A stretch of DNA of 32,580 nucleotides from Coxiella-like endosymbiont (lineage in GTDB: Bacteria; Pseudomonadota; Gammaproteobacteria; Coxiellales; Coxiellaceae). The notes below the pieces were generated by a model. The model was not told where the DNA came from. It was given only the letters and a program-made list of their open reading frames with translations, and made no database searches. This document shows, piece after piece, positions 1 through 9,811 of this stretch; the first letter of the stretch is position 1, and every line of letters begins with the position of its first letter. The translations under genes were made by a program, and so were the position numbers. The stretch spans positions 1 to 32,580 of the forward strand of contig NZ_NSHJ01000105.1 of assembly GCF_002871095.1 (NCBI RefSeq), given 5' to 3'.

Positions 1-38
1 AGTAAGTCGTGCAGAATTTTTTTTATTGCGTACCTAAT

Positions 39-68
39 ATACTAAAATATATTATACTAAAATATATA
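39..68. repeat. Two-copy 15-bp tandem repeat
   Basis: The unit ATACTAAAATATATT at 39-53 is followed at once by a second copy at 54-68 that differs only in its last base. It lies in non-coding AT-rich DNA and is one of several two-copy tandem duplications in this window. Confidence 0.8.
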
Positions 69-304
69 TGTTAAATTATAGTAAAATAATAGTTAAGATT
101 ATTATTATGCATCGATGATAGGAAAAATTTAATTCCAAAGATAACTTTAGAAAAAGTGTTTCGCAGATCTTGGAGTTAATTCTTTTTTTGGATAAGAAAA
201 ATGATTATTTTCTTAAATATTATTGAAGATAACCCAGATAATCCACAAGATAATAAATAAATAATTATTAAAATTTCAATACTGATAGATGTAAGAATAT
301 TCTA

Positions 305-450
305 TCTCGTTTATGATTAAACGAGAGATATTACGTTTTTAATATAAAAAGTACTTTACAAACCACCCTGTAAAGGGGTTCTCTTTGTCTCTCAATATTT
401 TGCTAAGTCTATAAACGTTCCAGAACGTTCTCCATCATAGGTACTGGAGA
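305..450. other. Cluster of four stem-loops in non-coding DNA
   Basis: Four inverted repeats follow one another. The first has a 9-bp perfect stem, TCTCGTTTA (305-313) with TAAACGAGA (318-326), and a 4-nt loop; a T-run starts about ten bases later at 336. The second is CTTTACA (354-360) with TGTAAAG (369-375). The third is AACGTT (414-419) with AACGTT (424-429) around a CCAG loop. The fourth is a weak TCTCC (429-433) with GGAGA (446-450). This could be a small structured RNA, a leftover terminator region, or chance in AT-rich DNA. No known RNA family is recognised. Confidence 0.3.
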
Positions 451-1208
451 GTAATCAAAATTTCAAGTCATTACTTATAATACCTTGTGTTGATATTCAA
501 ACTATTCATTATTTTGATATCAATCTAGATATAATTATAAAATTTGTAAACATTTTCTTACCTGATGGTTGTTTTGATTTACAGAAAAAAATACGAAATC
601 TAGTATGAAAAATGCTGATATTATTAATACTCTTACATCTACTCTAAAACAATCGAGAATATTAAAGCAAATATCGATAACAACCAGGGATGACCTTCAA
701 CACTATTGAAAAGATTGCTACAGTAAAATGGAAGTAGATTTTATAATTCTATAATAAGCTACAATAGCTATTAAATTTCTTGAGTAATTTAAAGAGGACA
801 GAGAAATATAAAATTATAATTTCACGAAAAATTTATTTAGCATGATGAGAGGTTATTATTAAATCAAAGGAAAAATTAGGACTCACTTCAAAGAATGAAA
901 TTTTTTTAATTCTGTAGGATTTTTCCCCTAGAAGATTGGATGATCTTTCTGTTGATATACAGAGTGTCGTAGAAAATTTTTTTTGTTGGGGTAAAGGATA
1001 TAATACCTCATATGATTCTTGAAAGCAGAAATCCTAACGATTTATTAATATTATTATCTTAAATTAGAATTTGCTCTGAGATTAATTGTTAATCCAAGTG
1101 TTTCTAGTTAGTGTACTGATTTAAATTCTAATTTTTTTAGTAAATTTTTATAGGGGTAAGGATAGGATGTTATTGTAGCAATACTACTTAAGCTATTAAA
1201 ATAAGAAT

Positions 1209-1300
1209 AGAAATATCGCTTAACACAAAAACGATATTTCTTAGCTTGACAATTACAGTTATCCTCCGTTACGAGCTAAGAAACATTAGTAGAAACTACT
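1209..1300 (-). terminator. Overlapping hairpins after accC, terminator or attenuator-like
   Basis: Reading from accC (minus strand), a 5-bp hairpin (1288-1300) overlaps the stop codon. Hairpin B then pairs 1274-1283 with 1237-1246 (10 bp, perfect), and hairpin A pairs 1232-1241 with 1209-1218 (10 bp, perfect, 13-nt loop). A and B share bases 1237-1241, so they cannot form together. Sequence after A on the minus strand is T-rich (ATTCTTATTTTAA) but not a clean T-run. The simplest reading is transcription termination of accBC; the mutually exclusive geometry resembles an attenuator. A GGAGG lies in the loop of B (1263-1267, minus strand). Confidence 0.45.
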
Positions 1301-2643
1301 CATTTAAGTCCTAATTTTTTTTCCAGATAGTGGATATTTTGTGCTCCTTTACAAAAATCTTCGTCCTCCATCATCATCTGATGGAGTGAAACATTAGCTT
1401 TGATTCCTTCAATGACCAACTCGGTTAAAGCATTTTTCATGCGAGCAATAGCTTCGGGACGATTATCGTTGTAAACGATTAATTTTCCGATGAGGGAATC
1501 GTAATAAGGAGGAACACAATAATCAGTATAAAGGTGAGAATCCATACGTACGCCTAATCCCCCGGGAGCATGATAAGCGGTTACCACTCCAGGAGACGGC
1601 ATAAAATTTTTAGGATCTTCAGCGTTGATGCGACATTCAATAGCGTGTCCTTTGATTGCAATATCTTTTTGTCTGTAACGTAAAGGATCTCCCGAGGCTA
1701 CACGAATTTGCTCTTTTAAAATATCAATACCTGTAATCATTTCGGTAACGGGATGTTCAACCTGAATCCGTGTATTCATTTCAATAAAATAAAATTCGCC
1801 TTTTTCATAGAGAAATTCAAAGGTTCCGGCACCTCGATAATTCATAGCAATACAGGCTTGGACACATCGCTCACCAATAGTGGCACGTTGTTCCAATGTA
1901 ATACCTGGGGCTGGAGCTTCTTCAATAACTTTTTGATGACAGCGTTGTATGGAACAATCACGTTCTCCTAGATGAATGGCATTCCCTTTACCATCTCCAA
2001 GCACTTGAATTTCAATGTGCCGGGGATTTTCAAGATATTTTTCTATGTAAACTTCATCCGTGCCGAAAGCAGCAGCTGCTTCTATTCGCGTTAAAGCAAT
2101 AAAATTTAATAAATCTGCTTCTTGACGAACTAAGTGCATTCCTCGACCGCCACCGCCTCCTGAGGCCTTAATTAAAACAGGATAACCAATATGGCGAGCA
2201 ATTGCTATATTGGCATCGTTATTCTGAGTTAAGGCGCCATCGGAGCCAGATACACAAGGAAGACCAGCTGCTTTCATTGCTTTAATGGCTGATACTTTAT
2301 TTCCCATGAGTTGAATAGTGTCATGGGAAGGCCCAATAAACGTAAATTCACTTTTTTCTACTTGTTCAGCAAAATTTGGATTTTCCGCAAGGAAGCCATA
2401 TCCTGGGTGGATGGCATCAGCATGAACGATTTCAGCGGCTGAAATAACGGCTGGAATACTCAAATAGCTATTAGTACTATTGGAAGGTCCAATACAAACC
2501 GCTTCATCAGCTAATCGTACATGCATTAGATTTTGATCAGCAGTAGAATAAGCAGCTACTGTTTGGATACCCATTTCTTTACAAGCTCGATGAATACGTA
2601 AAGCAATTTCGCCACGGTTAGCGATTAAGACTTTTTTAAACAT
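1300..2643 (-). CDS. accC: Biotin carboxylase, acetyl-CoA carboxylase subunit
   Basis: This is the biotin carboxylase subunit of acetyl-CoA carboxylase. It carboxylates biotin on AccB with ATP and bicarbonate, the first half of malonyl-CoA formation for fatty-acid synthesis in the cytoplasm. The 447-residue product matches the usual length (about 449). It shows the N-terminal biotin carboxylase domain ([14 protein letters not shown]), the ATP-grasp glycine loop ([12 protein letters not shown], 159-170) and the C-terminal domain. Known E. coli catalytic positions fall at identical numbers: K116, K159, H209, E211, C230, K238, E276, E288, N290, R292, E296 and R338. The ATG start lies 14 nt after the accB stop with only a weak GATGGA ribosome site, so the two genes are almost certainly co-transcribed. 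The gene appears intact. The carboxyltransferase genes accA and accD are not in the window. Confidence 0.97.
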   Translation of the reverse strand: MFKKVLIANRGEIALRIHRACKEMGIQTVAAYSTADQNLMHVRLADEAVCIGPSNSTNSYLSIPAVISAAEIVHADAIHPGYGFLAENPNFAEQVEKSEFTFIGPSHDTIQLMGNKVSAIKAMKAAGLPCVSGSDGALTQNNDANIAIARHIGYPVLIKASGGGGGRGMHLVRQEADLLNFIALTRIEAAAAFGTDEVYIEKYLENPRHIEIQVLGDGKGNAIHLGERDCSIQRCHQKVIEEAPAPGITLEQRATIGERCVQACIAMNYRGAGTFEFLYEKGEFYFIEMNTRIQVEHPVTEMITGIDILKEQIRVASGDPLRYRQKDIAIKGHAIECRINAEDPKNFMPSPGVVTAYHAPGGLGVRMDSHLYTDYCVPPYYDSLIGKLIVYNDNRPEAIARMKNALTELVIEGIKANVSLHQMMMEDEDFCKGAQNIHYLEKKLGLK

Positions 2644-2657
2644 GAAAATATATCCAT

Positions 2658-3137
2658 CTAATCTTGTTTGATGATAAAAAGTGGTTGATCAAACTCTACT
2701 GGCTGTTCATTTTCGACGAGACGAGCGCTAATGACACCATTTTTGTCGGCTTCAATTTTATTAAACATTTTCATTGCTTCAATAAGGCACATGGTGTCCC
2801 CTATAGAAACCCGTTGTCCAACCTCTACGAAAGGTTTAGATCTAGGGGTTGGTGATAAATAGACTGTCCCTACCATAGGAGATTTTAAAGAATGACTTAT
2901 TAAAGTCTCCGTAGCAAGAGTTTCCTTCGCTGCTAGTTGAGTAAGAATAGCTTTATCAGTAGATGGTAGTATCGTTGATGAATCTGCTAGTATAGTAGGC
3001 TTTGGAGGAGTGATACAAGATTGTTGCTGAGAAAATCGAGTAATACGCAATAATTCTTCACCGGATTTGACTTCGATTTCTGCTACGCTTGTTTTACTGA
3101 TCAATTCGATGAGTTTTTTAATTTTACGTATGTCCAC
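2658..3137 (-). CDS. accB: Biotin carboxyl carrier protein of acetyl-CoA carboxylase
   Basis: AccB carries the biotin that AccC carboxylates and the AccAD carboxyltransferase then uses. The 159-residue protein has the usual three parts: a short N-terminal helix region (1-35), a flexible linker rich in Ser, Thr, Pro and Ala (about 36-84), and a C-terminal biotinyl domain (85-159). The biotin site is the motif EAMKM with the target lysine at 123. The start is GTG: the codon at 3137-3135 reads GTG and an AAGGA ribosome site lies about eight bases upstream. It heads the accB-accC pair. Biotin is therefore required, in keeping with the vitamin metabolism attributed to Coxiella-like symbionts (known for the group, not shown here). 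Confidence 0.96.
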   Translation of the reverse strand: MDIRKIKKLIELISKTSVAEIEVKSGEELLRITRFSQQQSCITPPKPTILADSSTILPSTDKAILTQLAAKETLATETLISHSLKSPMVGTVYLSPTPRSKPFVEVGQRVSIGDTMCLIEAMKMFNKIEADKNGVISARLVENEQPVEFDQPLFIIKQD

Positions 3138-3195
3138 GAAAAAGTTCCTTGTAATCTCTCAGTATACTGTTACTAACTGACTATCTTGCTTTTTA

Positions 3196-3213
3196 CGATA
3201 CATGAATGTATCG
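3196..3213. promoter_or_regulatory. Hairpin upstream of accB
   Basis: CGATACAT (3196-3203) pairs perfectly with ATGTATCG (3206-3213) around two bases, or as a 7-bp stem with a TGAA tetraloop. It sits about 60 bases upstream of the accB start on the minus strand, where the 5' leader or promoter should be. In E. coli the accBC leader region is a target of autoregulation, but this hairpin is not a known conserved element. It could equally be an operator or a chance palindrome. Confidence 0.35.
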
Positions 3214-3804
3214 GTAATTTTGTCTTACTCCACCTTGATTGTCTAGAATTGAAAATTCTCAACTTTTTCACTGAAAATATCGACGAGATATAAACTTTTA
3301 AGGCATCTTTAGTCAAATAAAGGTCATCATACTCATCATATTAGTTAGAATGCTCATCATGTTAAGATTAGTTTATCTTGTTTTTAAATTAAATATATGT
3401 ATCCTAACAATGATCCCATATTGCCCGCAAGTAAAGATTTTTATGGTACACTAGATTAGTGATACGCTAGATTAAAATCAAAGGTATTATCTAAAGATTT
3501 TTTTAAAAAAATTATCTAGATTTTTACTATTTTGTCATTTCCCCCCCAAGCATTTGGTAACATTAGAGCTTTCATGAAGTTTATTTGAAAAAACTTTTGA
3601 AGCTGATATCTGGGTTACAATACCTGAGATAGGGAGATTTCTTCTTAACATTAAAGATAAGACAATAGGTGGGTGTGAGTCATTATTCTATAGTGTCTTT
3701 CCATCCCAATTATTTACCAATTAATTTTTTAAATTGTTATGTGTAACATCTGTGTGTAAGAAACAAAAAAATTGTAGCGCTTTTGAATTCTTGGATTTGC
3801 AAAG

Positions 3805-3834
3805 GTTAATTGATCCATAGTTAATTGATCCATA
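3805..3834. repeat. Two-copy 15-bp tandem repeat
   Basis: GTTAATTGATCCATA occurs twice without interruption (3805-3819 and 3820-3834), both copies identical. It lies in non-coding DNA. Confidence 0.9.
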
Positions 3835-4022
3835 TATTTTAGAGGAAATAAACTTTGTAAAAATTAATTAGGATAGGTTGTGATTCGTTGAGCTTTAGCT
3901 ATTTTTAATTGTCACTAAACTTTTGGAAGTGAATCAAATAAATCACTCTTAACTTTTTTATAAAATTTCTTAAAAGTACTAGAAAAGATTGGGATTTTCA
4001 AAAAATACATTAGTAACCAAAG

Positions 4023-4046
4023 CAATTCCGTACACAATTCCGTAGA
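4023..4046. repeat. Two-copy 12-bp tandem repeat
   Basis: CAATTCCGTACA (4023-4034) is followed by CAATTCCGTAGA (4035-4046), with one mismatch. It lies in non-coding DNA. Confidence 0.8.
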
Positions 4047-4266
4047 TCAGTAAGATTCACCCTAGGAATTTTTATATTTTTTGTAAAGTTATTTATGTGG
4101 TTATTGGTGTGATTTAAAAAAGCACCTAATTTTAAGGTAAAACTGATAGTCAATGTAATCTATAATATAGCATGAGGTAGTATAATATTAGACCATAAAG
4201 TACGTGTTAATCTCCACAAATGGCCATTGCACATATAAGTACGCTTAGAATATATTTTATTACCTT

Positions 4267-4334
4267 CATTCATGGGATATTTATGGGAATGAATGTGCCC
4301 TCACCTCACGCTTTAGGTAAAAATTTTGCGTGAG
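4267..4334. other. Two adjacent inverted repeats
   Basis: CATTCAT (4267-4273) pairs with ATGAATG (4289-4295), and CTCACGC (4305-4311) pairs with GCGTGAG (4328-4334). They lie about 320-390 bases beyond the acnA stop, with no gene nearby. The second stem is unusually GC-rich for this gap. They might be a remnant of a structured RNA or of a terminator of a lost gene; no family is recognised. Confidence 0.25.
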
Positions 4335-4484
4335 TGAATAAATAAATTAATAGAAGAAACACCCATTCTAAGACTGATCAAGACTTATGATCAATAAAGA
4401 TTAAAAAAGGATAAAGAAATAAGTAAAAAAAGAAATTTTTATAGAACTTTTGATACTTATTTTTCCTGTTTGTTTTTTCTTATG

Positions 4485-4510
4485 TGAGCTGAGTAGATGA
4501 GCTGAGTAGA
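4485..4510. repeat. Two-copy 13-bp tandem repeat
   Basis: TGAGCTGAGTAGA is present twice back to back (4485-4497 and 4498-4510), both copies identical. It lies in non-coding DNA downstream of acnA. Confidence 0.9.
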
Positions 4511-4652
4511 TTTCAGCGGCAATAGAAAATTACAATAGCAAATTATAAAATTATATATATATTTACAATAAATTTATGATTAATTTTAAAACATTAGAAA
4601 GAATTCTCTATAACTATAACTGGATTACGGACTTGAGGTTCTAATCTTGACT

Positions 4653-7334
4653 CTACATGGTAGATAACATTTGACGTAATACAAATGGTAAAATACCGCC
4701 ATGGTGATAATAAGTCCATTCATTGTCAGTATCAATTCGACAATGAAGAGATATTTTTTTTAAAATTCCGCTTTTGGGTTTGATCGTCATGAGAACATGA
4801 CCATTATTGGGATGTAAATGATTTGCTATTCCCGTAATGTCAATGAGTTCGTTGCCTTCTAAGTTTAAGTTTTTACGGTTAGCGCCATTTTTTAATTCGA
4901 GTGGTAAAATACCCATGCCGATTAAATTAGCACGATGGATGCGTTCAAAACTTTCTGCAATAACGGCTGTAACCCCTAATAATCGCGGACCCTTAGCAGC
5001 CCAATCACGAGAAGAGCCTGTGCCATACTCCTTCCCAGCGATTACTACCAGCGGAATATTTTCATTACGGTATTTCATGGCCGCCTCATAAATAGATAAT
5101 TGCTCACCATCAGGAAAATGCTTGGTAAATCCACCCTCTACGTTCGACAACATTTCGTTTCGAATTCGAATATTGGCAAAGGTGCCTCGTATCATCACTT
5201 CATGATTTCCTCGACGAGACCCGTAGGAATTAAAATCTTTAATTCCAATACCCTTGCTAATTAAATATTTACCGGCGGGACTATCTGGTTTAATAGCACC
5301 TGCAGGAGAGATGTGATCTGTTGTTACACTGTCGCCTAGAATCGCTAAAATACGGGCCCCTTTTATTTCTTTTAAAGGTTCGGGCTGGGTCTTAATATTT
5401 TTGAAAAATGGAGGTTTTTTTATATACGTAGAATCTTCTTGCCATTTAAAAGTATTACCCGCAGATACAGTAATACGTTGCCATTCATCATAGCCTTTAA
5501 AGACATTTGAATATTCTTTACGGAACATTTCGTTATCTACTTGCTGAACAGTTTGAGTAATTTCTAAATTCGACGGCCAGATGTCATGTAAATAAATAGC
5601 CTTCTTCTGAGAATTTATTCCTACTGGATCTTTAGTAAGATCGATTCGAGTGGTTCCAGCTAAGGCAAAAGCTACTACTAGAGGGGGCGAGGCTAACCAA
5701 TTCGCTTTGACTAAAGGATGGATTCGCCCTTCAAAGTTACGATTCCCTGATAAAACAGCTGAAACAATTAAATTATTTTCTATGATTGTTTTAGCGAGCA
5801 TTTCGGGCAATGGTCCAGAGTTACCAATACAGGTAGTGCAACCATAGCCTACTAAATAAAATCCAATTTTTTTTAAGTAACTAATTAATCCAGTTTTTTT
5901 TAAATAATTTGTGACTACTTTAGATCCTGGAGCTAGTGATGCTTTGACCCAAGGTTTTCTTTGTAAGCCTTTTTCAACAGCTTTTTTGGCTAAAAGGCCT
6001 GCAGCAAGCATTACGCTAGGATTGGAGGTGTTAGTGCAGCTGGTAATTGCTGCAATAATTACATCCCCATGGTGAAGATTTATATGATCGGTGCTTTTGA
6101 ATGCTTGACCTAATTCTTGATCTTGTTTGCTTATCGTAATAAAATTTTCAGTAGCTTTCTTTAAAGCAGATAACTTAATAGTATCTTGTGGCCGCTTGGG
6201 ACCTGACACAATTGGCTCGATTGAGGAAAGATCTAGGGATAGTGTATCACTAAAAGTGGGTTCCGGGGTATTTGCGTCGTACCAGGTGCCTTGTGCTCTA
6301 GAATAGGTTTTAACTAGTTCAATAACTTCAGGATCGCGACCGGTTAATTTCATGTATTTAATAGTTTCTGTATCAATAGGAAATAAAGCACAAGTGGTTC
6401 CATATTCCGGCGCCATATTGCCAATAGTTGCACGATCTGCAAGGGAAAGTTCAGAGAGACCGGGACCGTAAAATTCTACAAATTTTCCTACCACCCCTTT
6501 GTGCCGCAACATTTGAGTTACCGTTAAAACAAGGTCAGTTGCAGTTACGCCTTCTCTTAATTTACCTGACAAACGAAAACCGATCACTTCGGGAATTAAC
6601 ATAGAAATAGGTTGACCCAACATGGCTGCTTCTGCTTCTATGCCTCCAACACCCCACCCGAGAACTCCCAAGCCGTTGATCATAGTAGTGTGACTGTCGG
6701 TCCCTACCACAGTGTCTGGATAGGCAAACAGTTTATCGCCTACTGGACTAGACCATACTACCTGCGCTAAATATTCCAAATTTACTTGATGGCAGATACC
6801 GGTTCCGGGTGGAACTAATTGGAAATGACGGAATGATTCTTGTCCCCATTTTAAAAATTTATATCGTTCATAATTTCGTTGCATCTCTATATGCATGTTA
6901 TTAAAAAAAGCTTTTGCATTCCCAAATTCATCCACTTGGAGCGAATGGTCAATGATCAGATCTACGGGACAGTGGGGATTAATCTTAGCTGGATCGCCTT
7001 TCATGGATGCCATAGCATCACGCATGGCGGCTAAGTCTACAATGGCAGGAACACCAGTAAAGTCTTGCATTAATACTCTAGCAGGTCGATAGGAAATTTC
7101 TTGGTCGGAATGCTTTTTTCTCAGCCAATCTACGAAAGCTTTGATGTGATCATGGGTAACTGTTTGGCCGTCTTCGTGACGTAATTGATTTTCTAAAAGA
7201 ATTTTTAGTGAGTACGGTAAAGAATGAATATTTAAAAGTCCCGTTTCTTCTGCTGCTGAGAGACTATGGTAGTGATAAGTTTTGCCATTAACGGTCAGTG
7301 TACGTAATGTTTTAAATGAATTTAGCACATGCAT
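4653..7334 (-). CDS. acnA: Aconitate hydratase A
   Basis: Aconitase interconverts citrate and isocitrate in the TCA cycle using a [4Fe-4S] cluster. The 893-residue length fits the AcnA/IRP1 type (E. coli AcnA 891). Cluster ligands are C433 (in TSCTNTSNPS) plus C499 and C502 (YGCTTCIGNSGP). Also visible are the substrate loop around 211-232 (GTDSHTTMINGLGVLGWGVG) and the C-terminal swivel domain with GDSVTTDHISPAGAI, YGSRRGNHEVMIRG and GKEYGTGSSRDWAAKGPRLL. Start choice is uncertain: GAGG lies only two bases before the ATG, but eight bases before an in-frame GTG at codon 3 (7328-7326), which would give a protein starting MLNSFKTL. The gene stands alone and is divergent from groES. Its upstream region carries an unusual G-rich tract at 7392-7412. 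Confidence 0.97.
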   Translation of the reverse strand: MHVLNSFKTLRTLTVNGKTYHYHSLSAAEETGLLNIHSLPYSLKILLENQLRHEDGQTVTHDHIKAFVDWLRKKHSDQEISYRPARVLMQDFTGVPAIVDLAAMRDAMASMKGDPAKINPHCPVDLIIDHSLQVDEFGNAKAFFNNMHIEMQRNYERYKFLKWGQESFRHFQLVPPGTGICHQVNLEYLAQVVWSSPVGDKLFAYPDTVVGTDSHTTMINGLGVLGWGVGGIEAEAAMLGQPISMLIPEVIGFRLSGKLREGVTATDLVLTVTQMLRHKGVVGKFVEFYGPGLSELSLADRATIGNMAPEYGTTCALFPIDTETIKYMKLTGRDPEVIELVKTYSRAQGTWYDANTPEPTFSDTLSLDLSSIEPIVSGPKRPQDTIKLSALKKATENFITISKQDQELGQAFKSTDHINLHHGDVIIAAITSCTNTSNPSVMLAAGLLAKKAVEKGLQRKPWVKASLAPGSKVVTNYLKKTGLISYLKKIGFYLVGYGCTTCIGNSGPLPEMLAKTIIENNLIVSAVLSGNRNFEGRIHPLVKANWLASPPLVVAFALAGTTRIDLTKDPVGINSQKKAIYLHDIWPSNLEITQTVQQVDNEMFRKEYSNVFKGYDEWQRITVSAGNTFKWQEDSTYIKKPPFFKNIKTQPEPLKEIKGARILAILGDSVTTDHISPAGAIKPDSPAGKYLISKGIGIKDFNSYGSRRGNHEVMIRGTFANIRIRNEMLSNVEGGFTKHFPDGEQLSIYEAAMKYRNENIPLVVIAGKEYGTGSSRDWAAKGPRLLGVTAVIAESFERIHRANLIGMGILPLELKNGANRKNLNLEGNELIDITGIANHLHPNNGHVLMTIKPKSGILKKISLHCRIDTDNEWTYYHHGGILPFVLRQMLSTM

Positions 7335-7391
7335 AACCTCACCGTAGAAATCGAATTTGTGTTGAGCAGCTTATCATAATCTTTCTCTCTA

Positions 7392-7412
7392 CCCCAACCC
7401 CCCCTCCCTCCC
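7392..7412 (-). other. G-quadruplex motif upstream of acnA
   Basis: On the minus strand this reads GGG A GGG A GGGGGGG TT GGGG, satisfying the classic four-tract G-quadruplex pattern with very short loops. It lies about 60 bases upstream of the acnA start. A perfect TTGACA (minus strand, 7432-7427) lies just upstream and a TATGAT (7378-7373) just downstream, 48 bases apart, too far to act as one sigma-70 promoter. The tract may sit in the promoter or, if transcription starts upstream, in the acnA leader RNA. Confidence 0.6.
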
Positions 7413-7481
7413 TTTTCTGAAAAACTTGTCAATTTCAGTTTCTTTTACACTTTTCTGATCATTTTCGTTTATATAGAAATA

Positions 7482-7562
7482 CTATCTTAAGATAGAATTA
7501 CTACTTAATACTACTTACTAAGTACTTTTGTATAAAACTAAACTAACTTACGTACTTAGTAA
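7482..7562. promoter_or_regulatory. Palindrome and 11-bp inverted repeat between acnA and groES
   Basis: CTATCTTAAGATAG (7482-7495) is a perfect 14-bp palindrome. About 20 bases on, TTACTAAGTAC (7515-7525) pairs with GTACTTAGTAA (7552-7562), an 11-bp perfect inverted repeat with a 26-base gap. Both lie between two divergent genes, upstream of the heat-shock promoter. They may be operators or hairpins. Neither resembles the CIRCE element of HrcA-controlled chaperonin operons. Confidence 0.4.
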
Positions 7563-7610
7563 TTCTCTACTTTCATTTTTTCTCTGCTTTCATTTTTGTT
7601 TTAACGTTTG

Positions 7611-7640
7611 CCCTTGAATTTTTATTTAGTGCCCTTATTA
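7611..7640 (+). promoter_or_regulatory. Sigma-32 (heat-shock) promoter of groES-groEL
   Basis: CCCTTGAA at 7611-7618 matches the sigma-32 -35 box, and CCCTTATTA at 7632-7640 matches the -10 box (consensus CCCCATtTa), with a 13-base spacer as in E. coli heat-shock promoters. The predicted start near 7648 leaves a leader of about 70 bases containing a 6-bp hairpin (AGCTCA 7658-7663 with TGAGCT 7672-7677). No CIRCE repeat is present, so control by RpoH is the best inference. Confidence 0.8.
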
Positions 7641-7718
7641 TATGCTCTAGTGATGGTAGCTCACACTTACATGAGCTCATTAAAGCAAAAAAATTAGTTT
7701 AAATTATGGAGAGAAAGC

Positions 7719-8009
7719 ATGAATATACGTCCATTACATGATCGAGTGGTGGTCCATCGCCTTGAAGAAAAAGAACGCACTTCAGCAGGTGGTATCGTCA
7801 TTCCGGACTCTGCCGCTGAAAAACCTTCTGAAGGAACAATCGTTGCGGTTGGACCTGGTAAATTTGAGAATGGTGAAGTGCGCCCTTTGAATGTTAAAGT
7901 AGGCGATCGTATTTTGTTTGGCAAGTATGCTGGGACTGAAGTCAAAGTTAGTGGTAAGGAATATGTTGTCATGCGAGAAGATGACATTATGGGTGTACTT
8001 GAAGAATAA
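7719..8009 (+). CDS. groES: Co-chaperonin GroES (HtpA)
   Basis: GroES forms the heptameric lid of the GroEL folding chamber in the cytoplasm. The 96-residue protein has the family length, the N-terminal [16 protein letters not shown] strand, the mobile loop that binds GroEL (about 17-32, [11 protein letters not shown]) and the C-terminal KYAGTEVKV...[17 protein letters not shown] ribosome site (7708-7713) lies six bases before the ATG. It is the first gene of a two-gene operon under the sigma-32 promoter, 34 bases upstream of groEL. In Coxiella these genes are also called htpA and htpB. Confidence 0.98.
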   Translation: MNIRPLHDRVVVHRLEEKERTSAGGIVIPDSAAEKPSEGTIVAVGPGKFENGEVRPLNVKVGDRILFGKYAGTEVKVSGKEYVVMREDDIMGVLEE

Positions 8010-8013
8010 CTGA

Positions 8014-9687
<1,674 letters not shown>

Positions 9688-9717
9688 TTAAATTCAAGCT
9701 TTTTTCTTTTATCGCTA

Positions 9718-9746
9718 GAAAAACCCTGCCTAAAACAGGGTTTTTC
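9718..9746 (+). terminator. Rho-independent terminator of groES-groEL
   Basis: GAAAAACCCTG (9718-9728) pairs perfectly with CAGGGTTTTTC (9736-9746), an 11-bp stem with a 7-base loop. The T-run falls in the 3' arm and is followed by more pyrimidines. It starts 31 bases after the groEL stop and separates groEL from the gcv operon. Confidence 0.9.
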
Positions 9747-9773
9747 CTTTATCCTTAATTAAATTTTTATTGC

Positions 9774-9803
9774 TTGGCAATCCCTAGTTTTATCCAATAT
9801 AAT
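9774..9803 (+). promoter_or_regulatory. Sigma-70 promoter of the gcv operon
   Basis: TTGGCA (9774-9779, five of six matches to the -35 consensus) and TATAAT (9798-9803, perfect -10) are separated by 18 bases. Transcription would start around 9810-9812, that is, at the gcvT ATG (9812). No ribosome site precedes that ATG, so the message may be leaderless. This leaves no room for a glycine riboswitch. Confidence 0.75.
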
Positions 9804-9811
9804 TCCTCTAT

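Larger units (their letters stand above)
1..1299. other. Long AT-rich non-coding stretch (probable eroded genes)
   Basis: No open reading frame of convincing length or recognisable product lies here on either strand; stop codons are frequent in all frames. The stretch follows the 3' end of accC and is visibly richer in A and T than the genes. It contains a two-copy tandem repeat near its left end, a run of stem-loops at 305-450, and overlapping hairpins at 1209-1300. I infer eroded gene remains, as expected in a reducing endosymbiont genome, but I cannot name the lost gene. Confidence 0.6.
3138..4652. other. 1.5-kb non-coding stretch between accB and acnA
   Basis: No plausible gene is visible in six frames. 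The stretch is AT-rich with scattered short repeats: a hairpin near accB (3196-3213), two-copy tandem duplications at 3805-3834, 4023-4046 and 4485-4510, an isolated C-run (3541-3547) and a pair of inverted repeats at 4267-4334. Genes on both flanks point left, so a lost gene between them is likely. I could not identify it. Confidence 0.6.

Noticed and set aside
605-709. A 34-codon open frame starting ATGAAAAATGCTG in the left non-coding stretch
   Set aside because: It has no ribosome site, no recognisable product and AT-rich composition like the surrounding decay; a chance frame is more likely.
3541-3547. C-run as a second G-quadruplex or phase-variable tract
   Set aside because: A single tract cannot form a quadruplex and no reading frame or promoter is nearby.
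7335-7718. CIRCE operator before groES
   Set aside because: The TTAGCACTC-N9-GAGTGCTAA repeat is not present; the inverted repeats seen have other sequences.
9747-9811. Glycine riboswitch before gcvT
   Set aside because: Only 65 bases separate the groEL terminator from gcvT, and the promoter ends at the start codon; there is no room for the aptamer.
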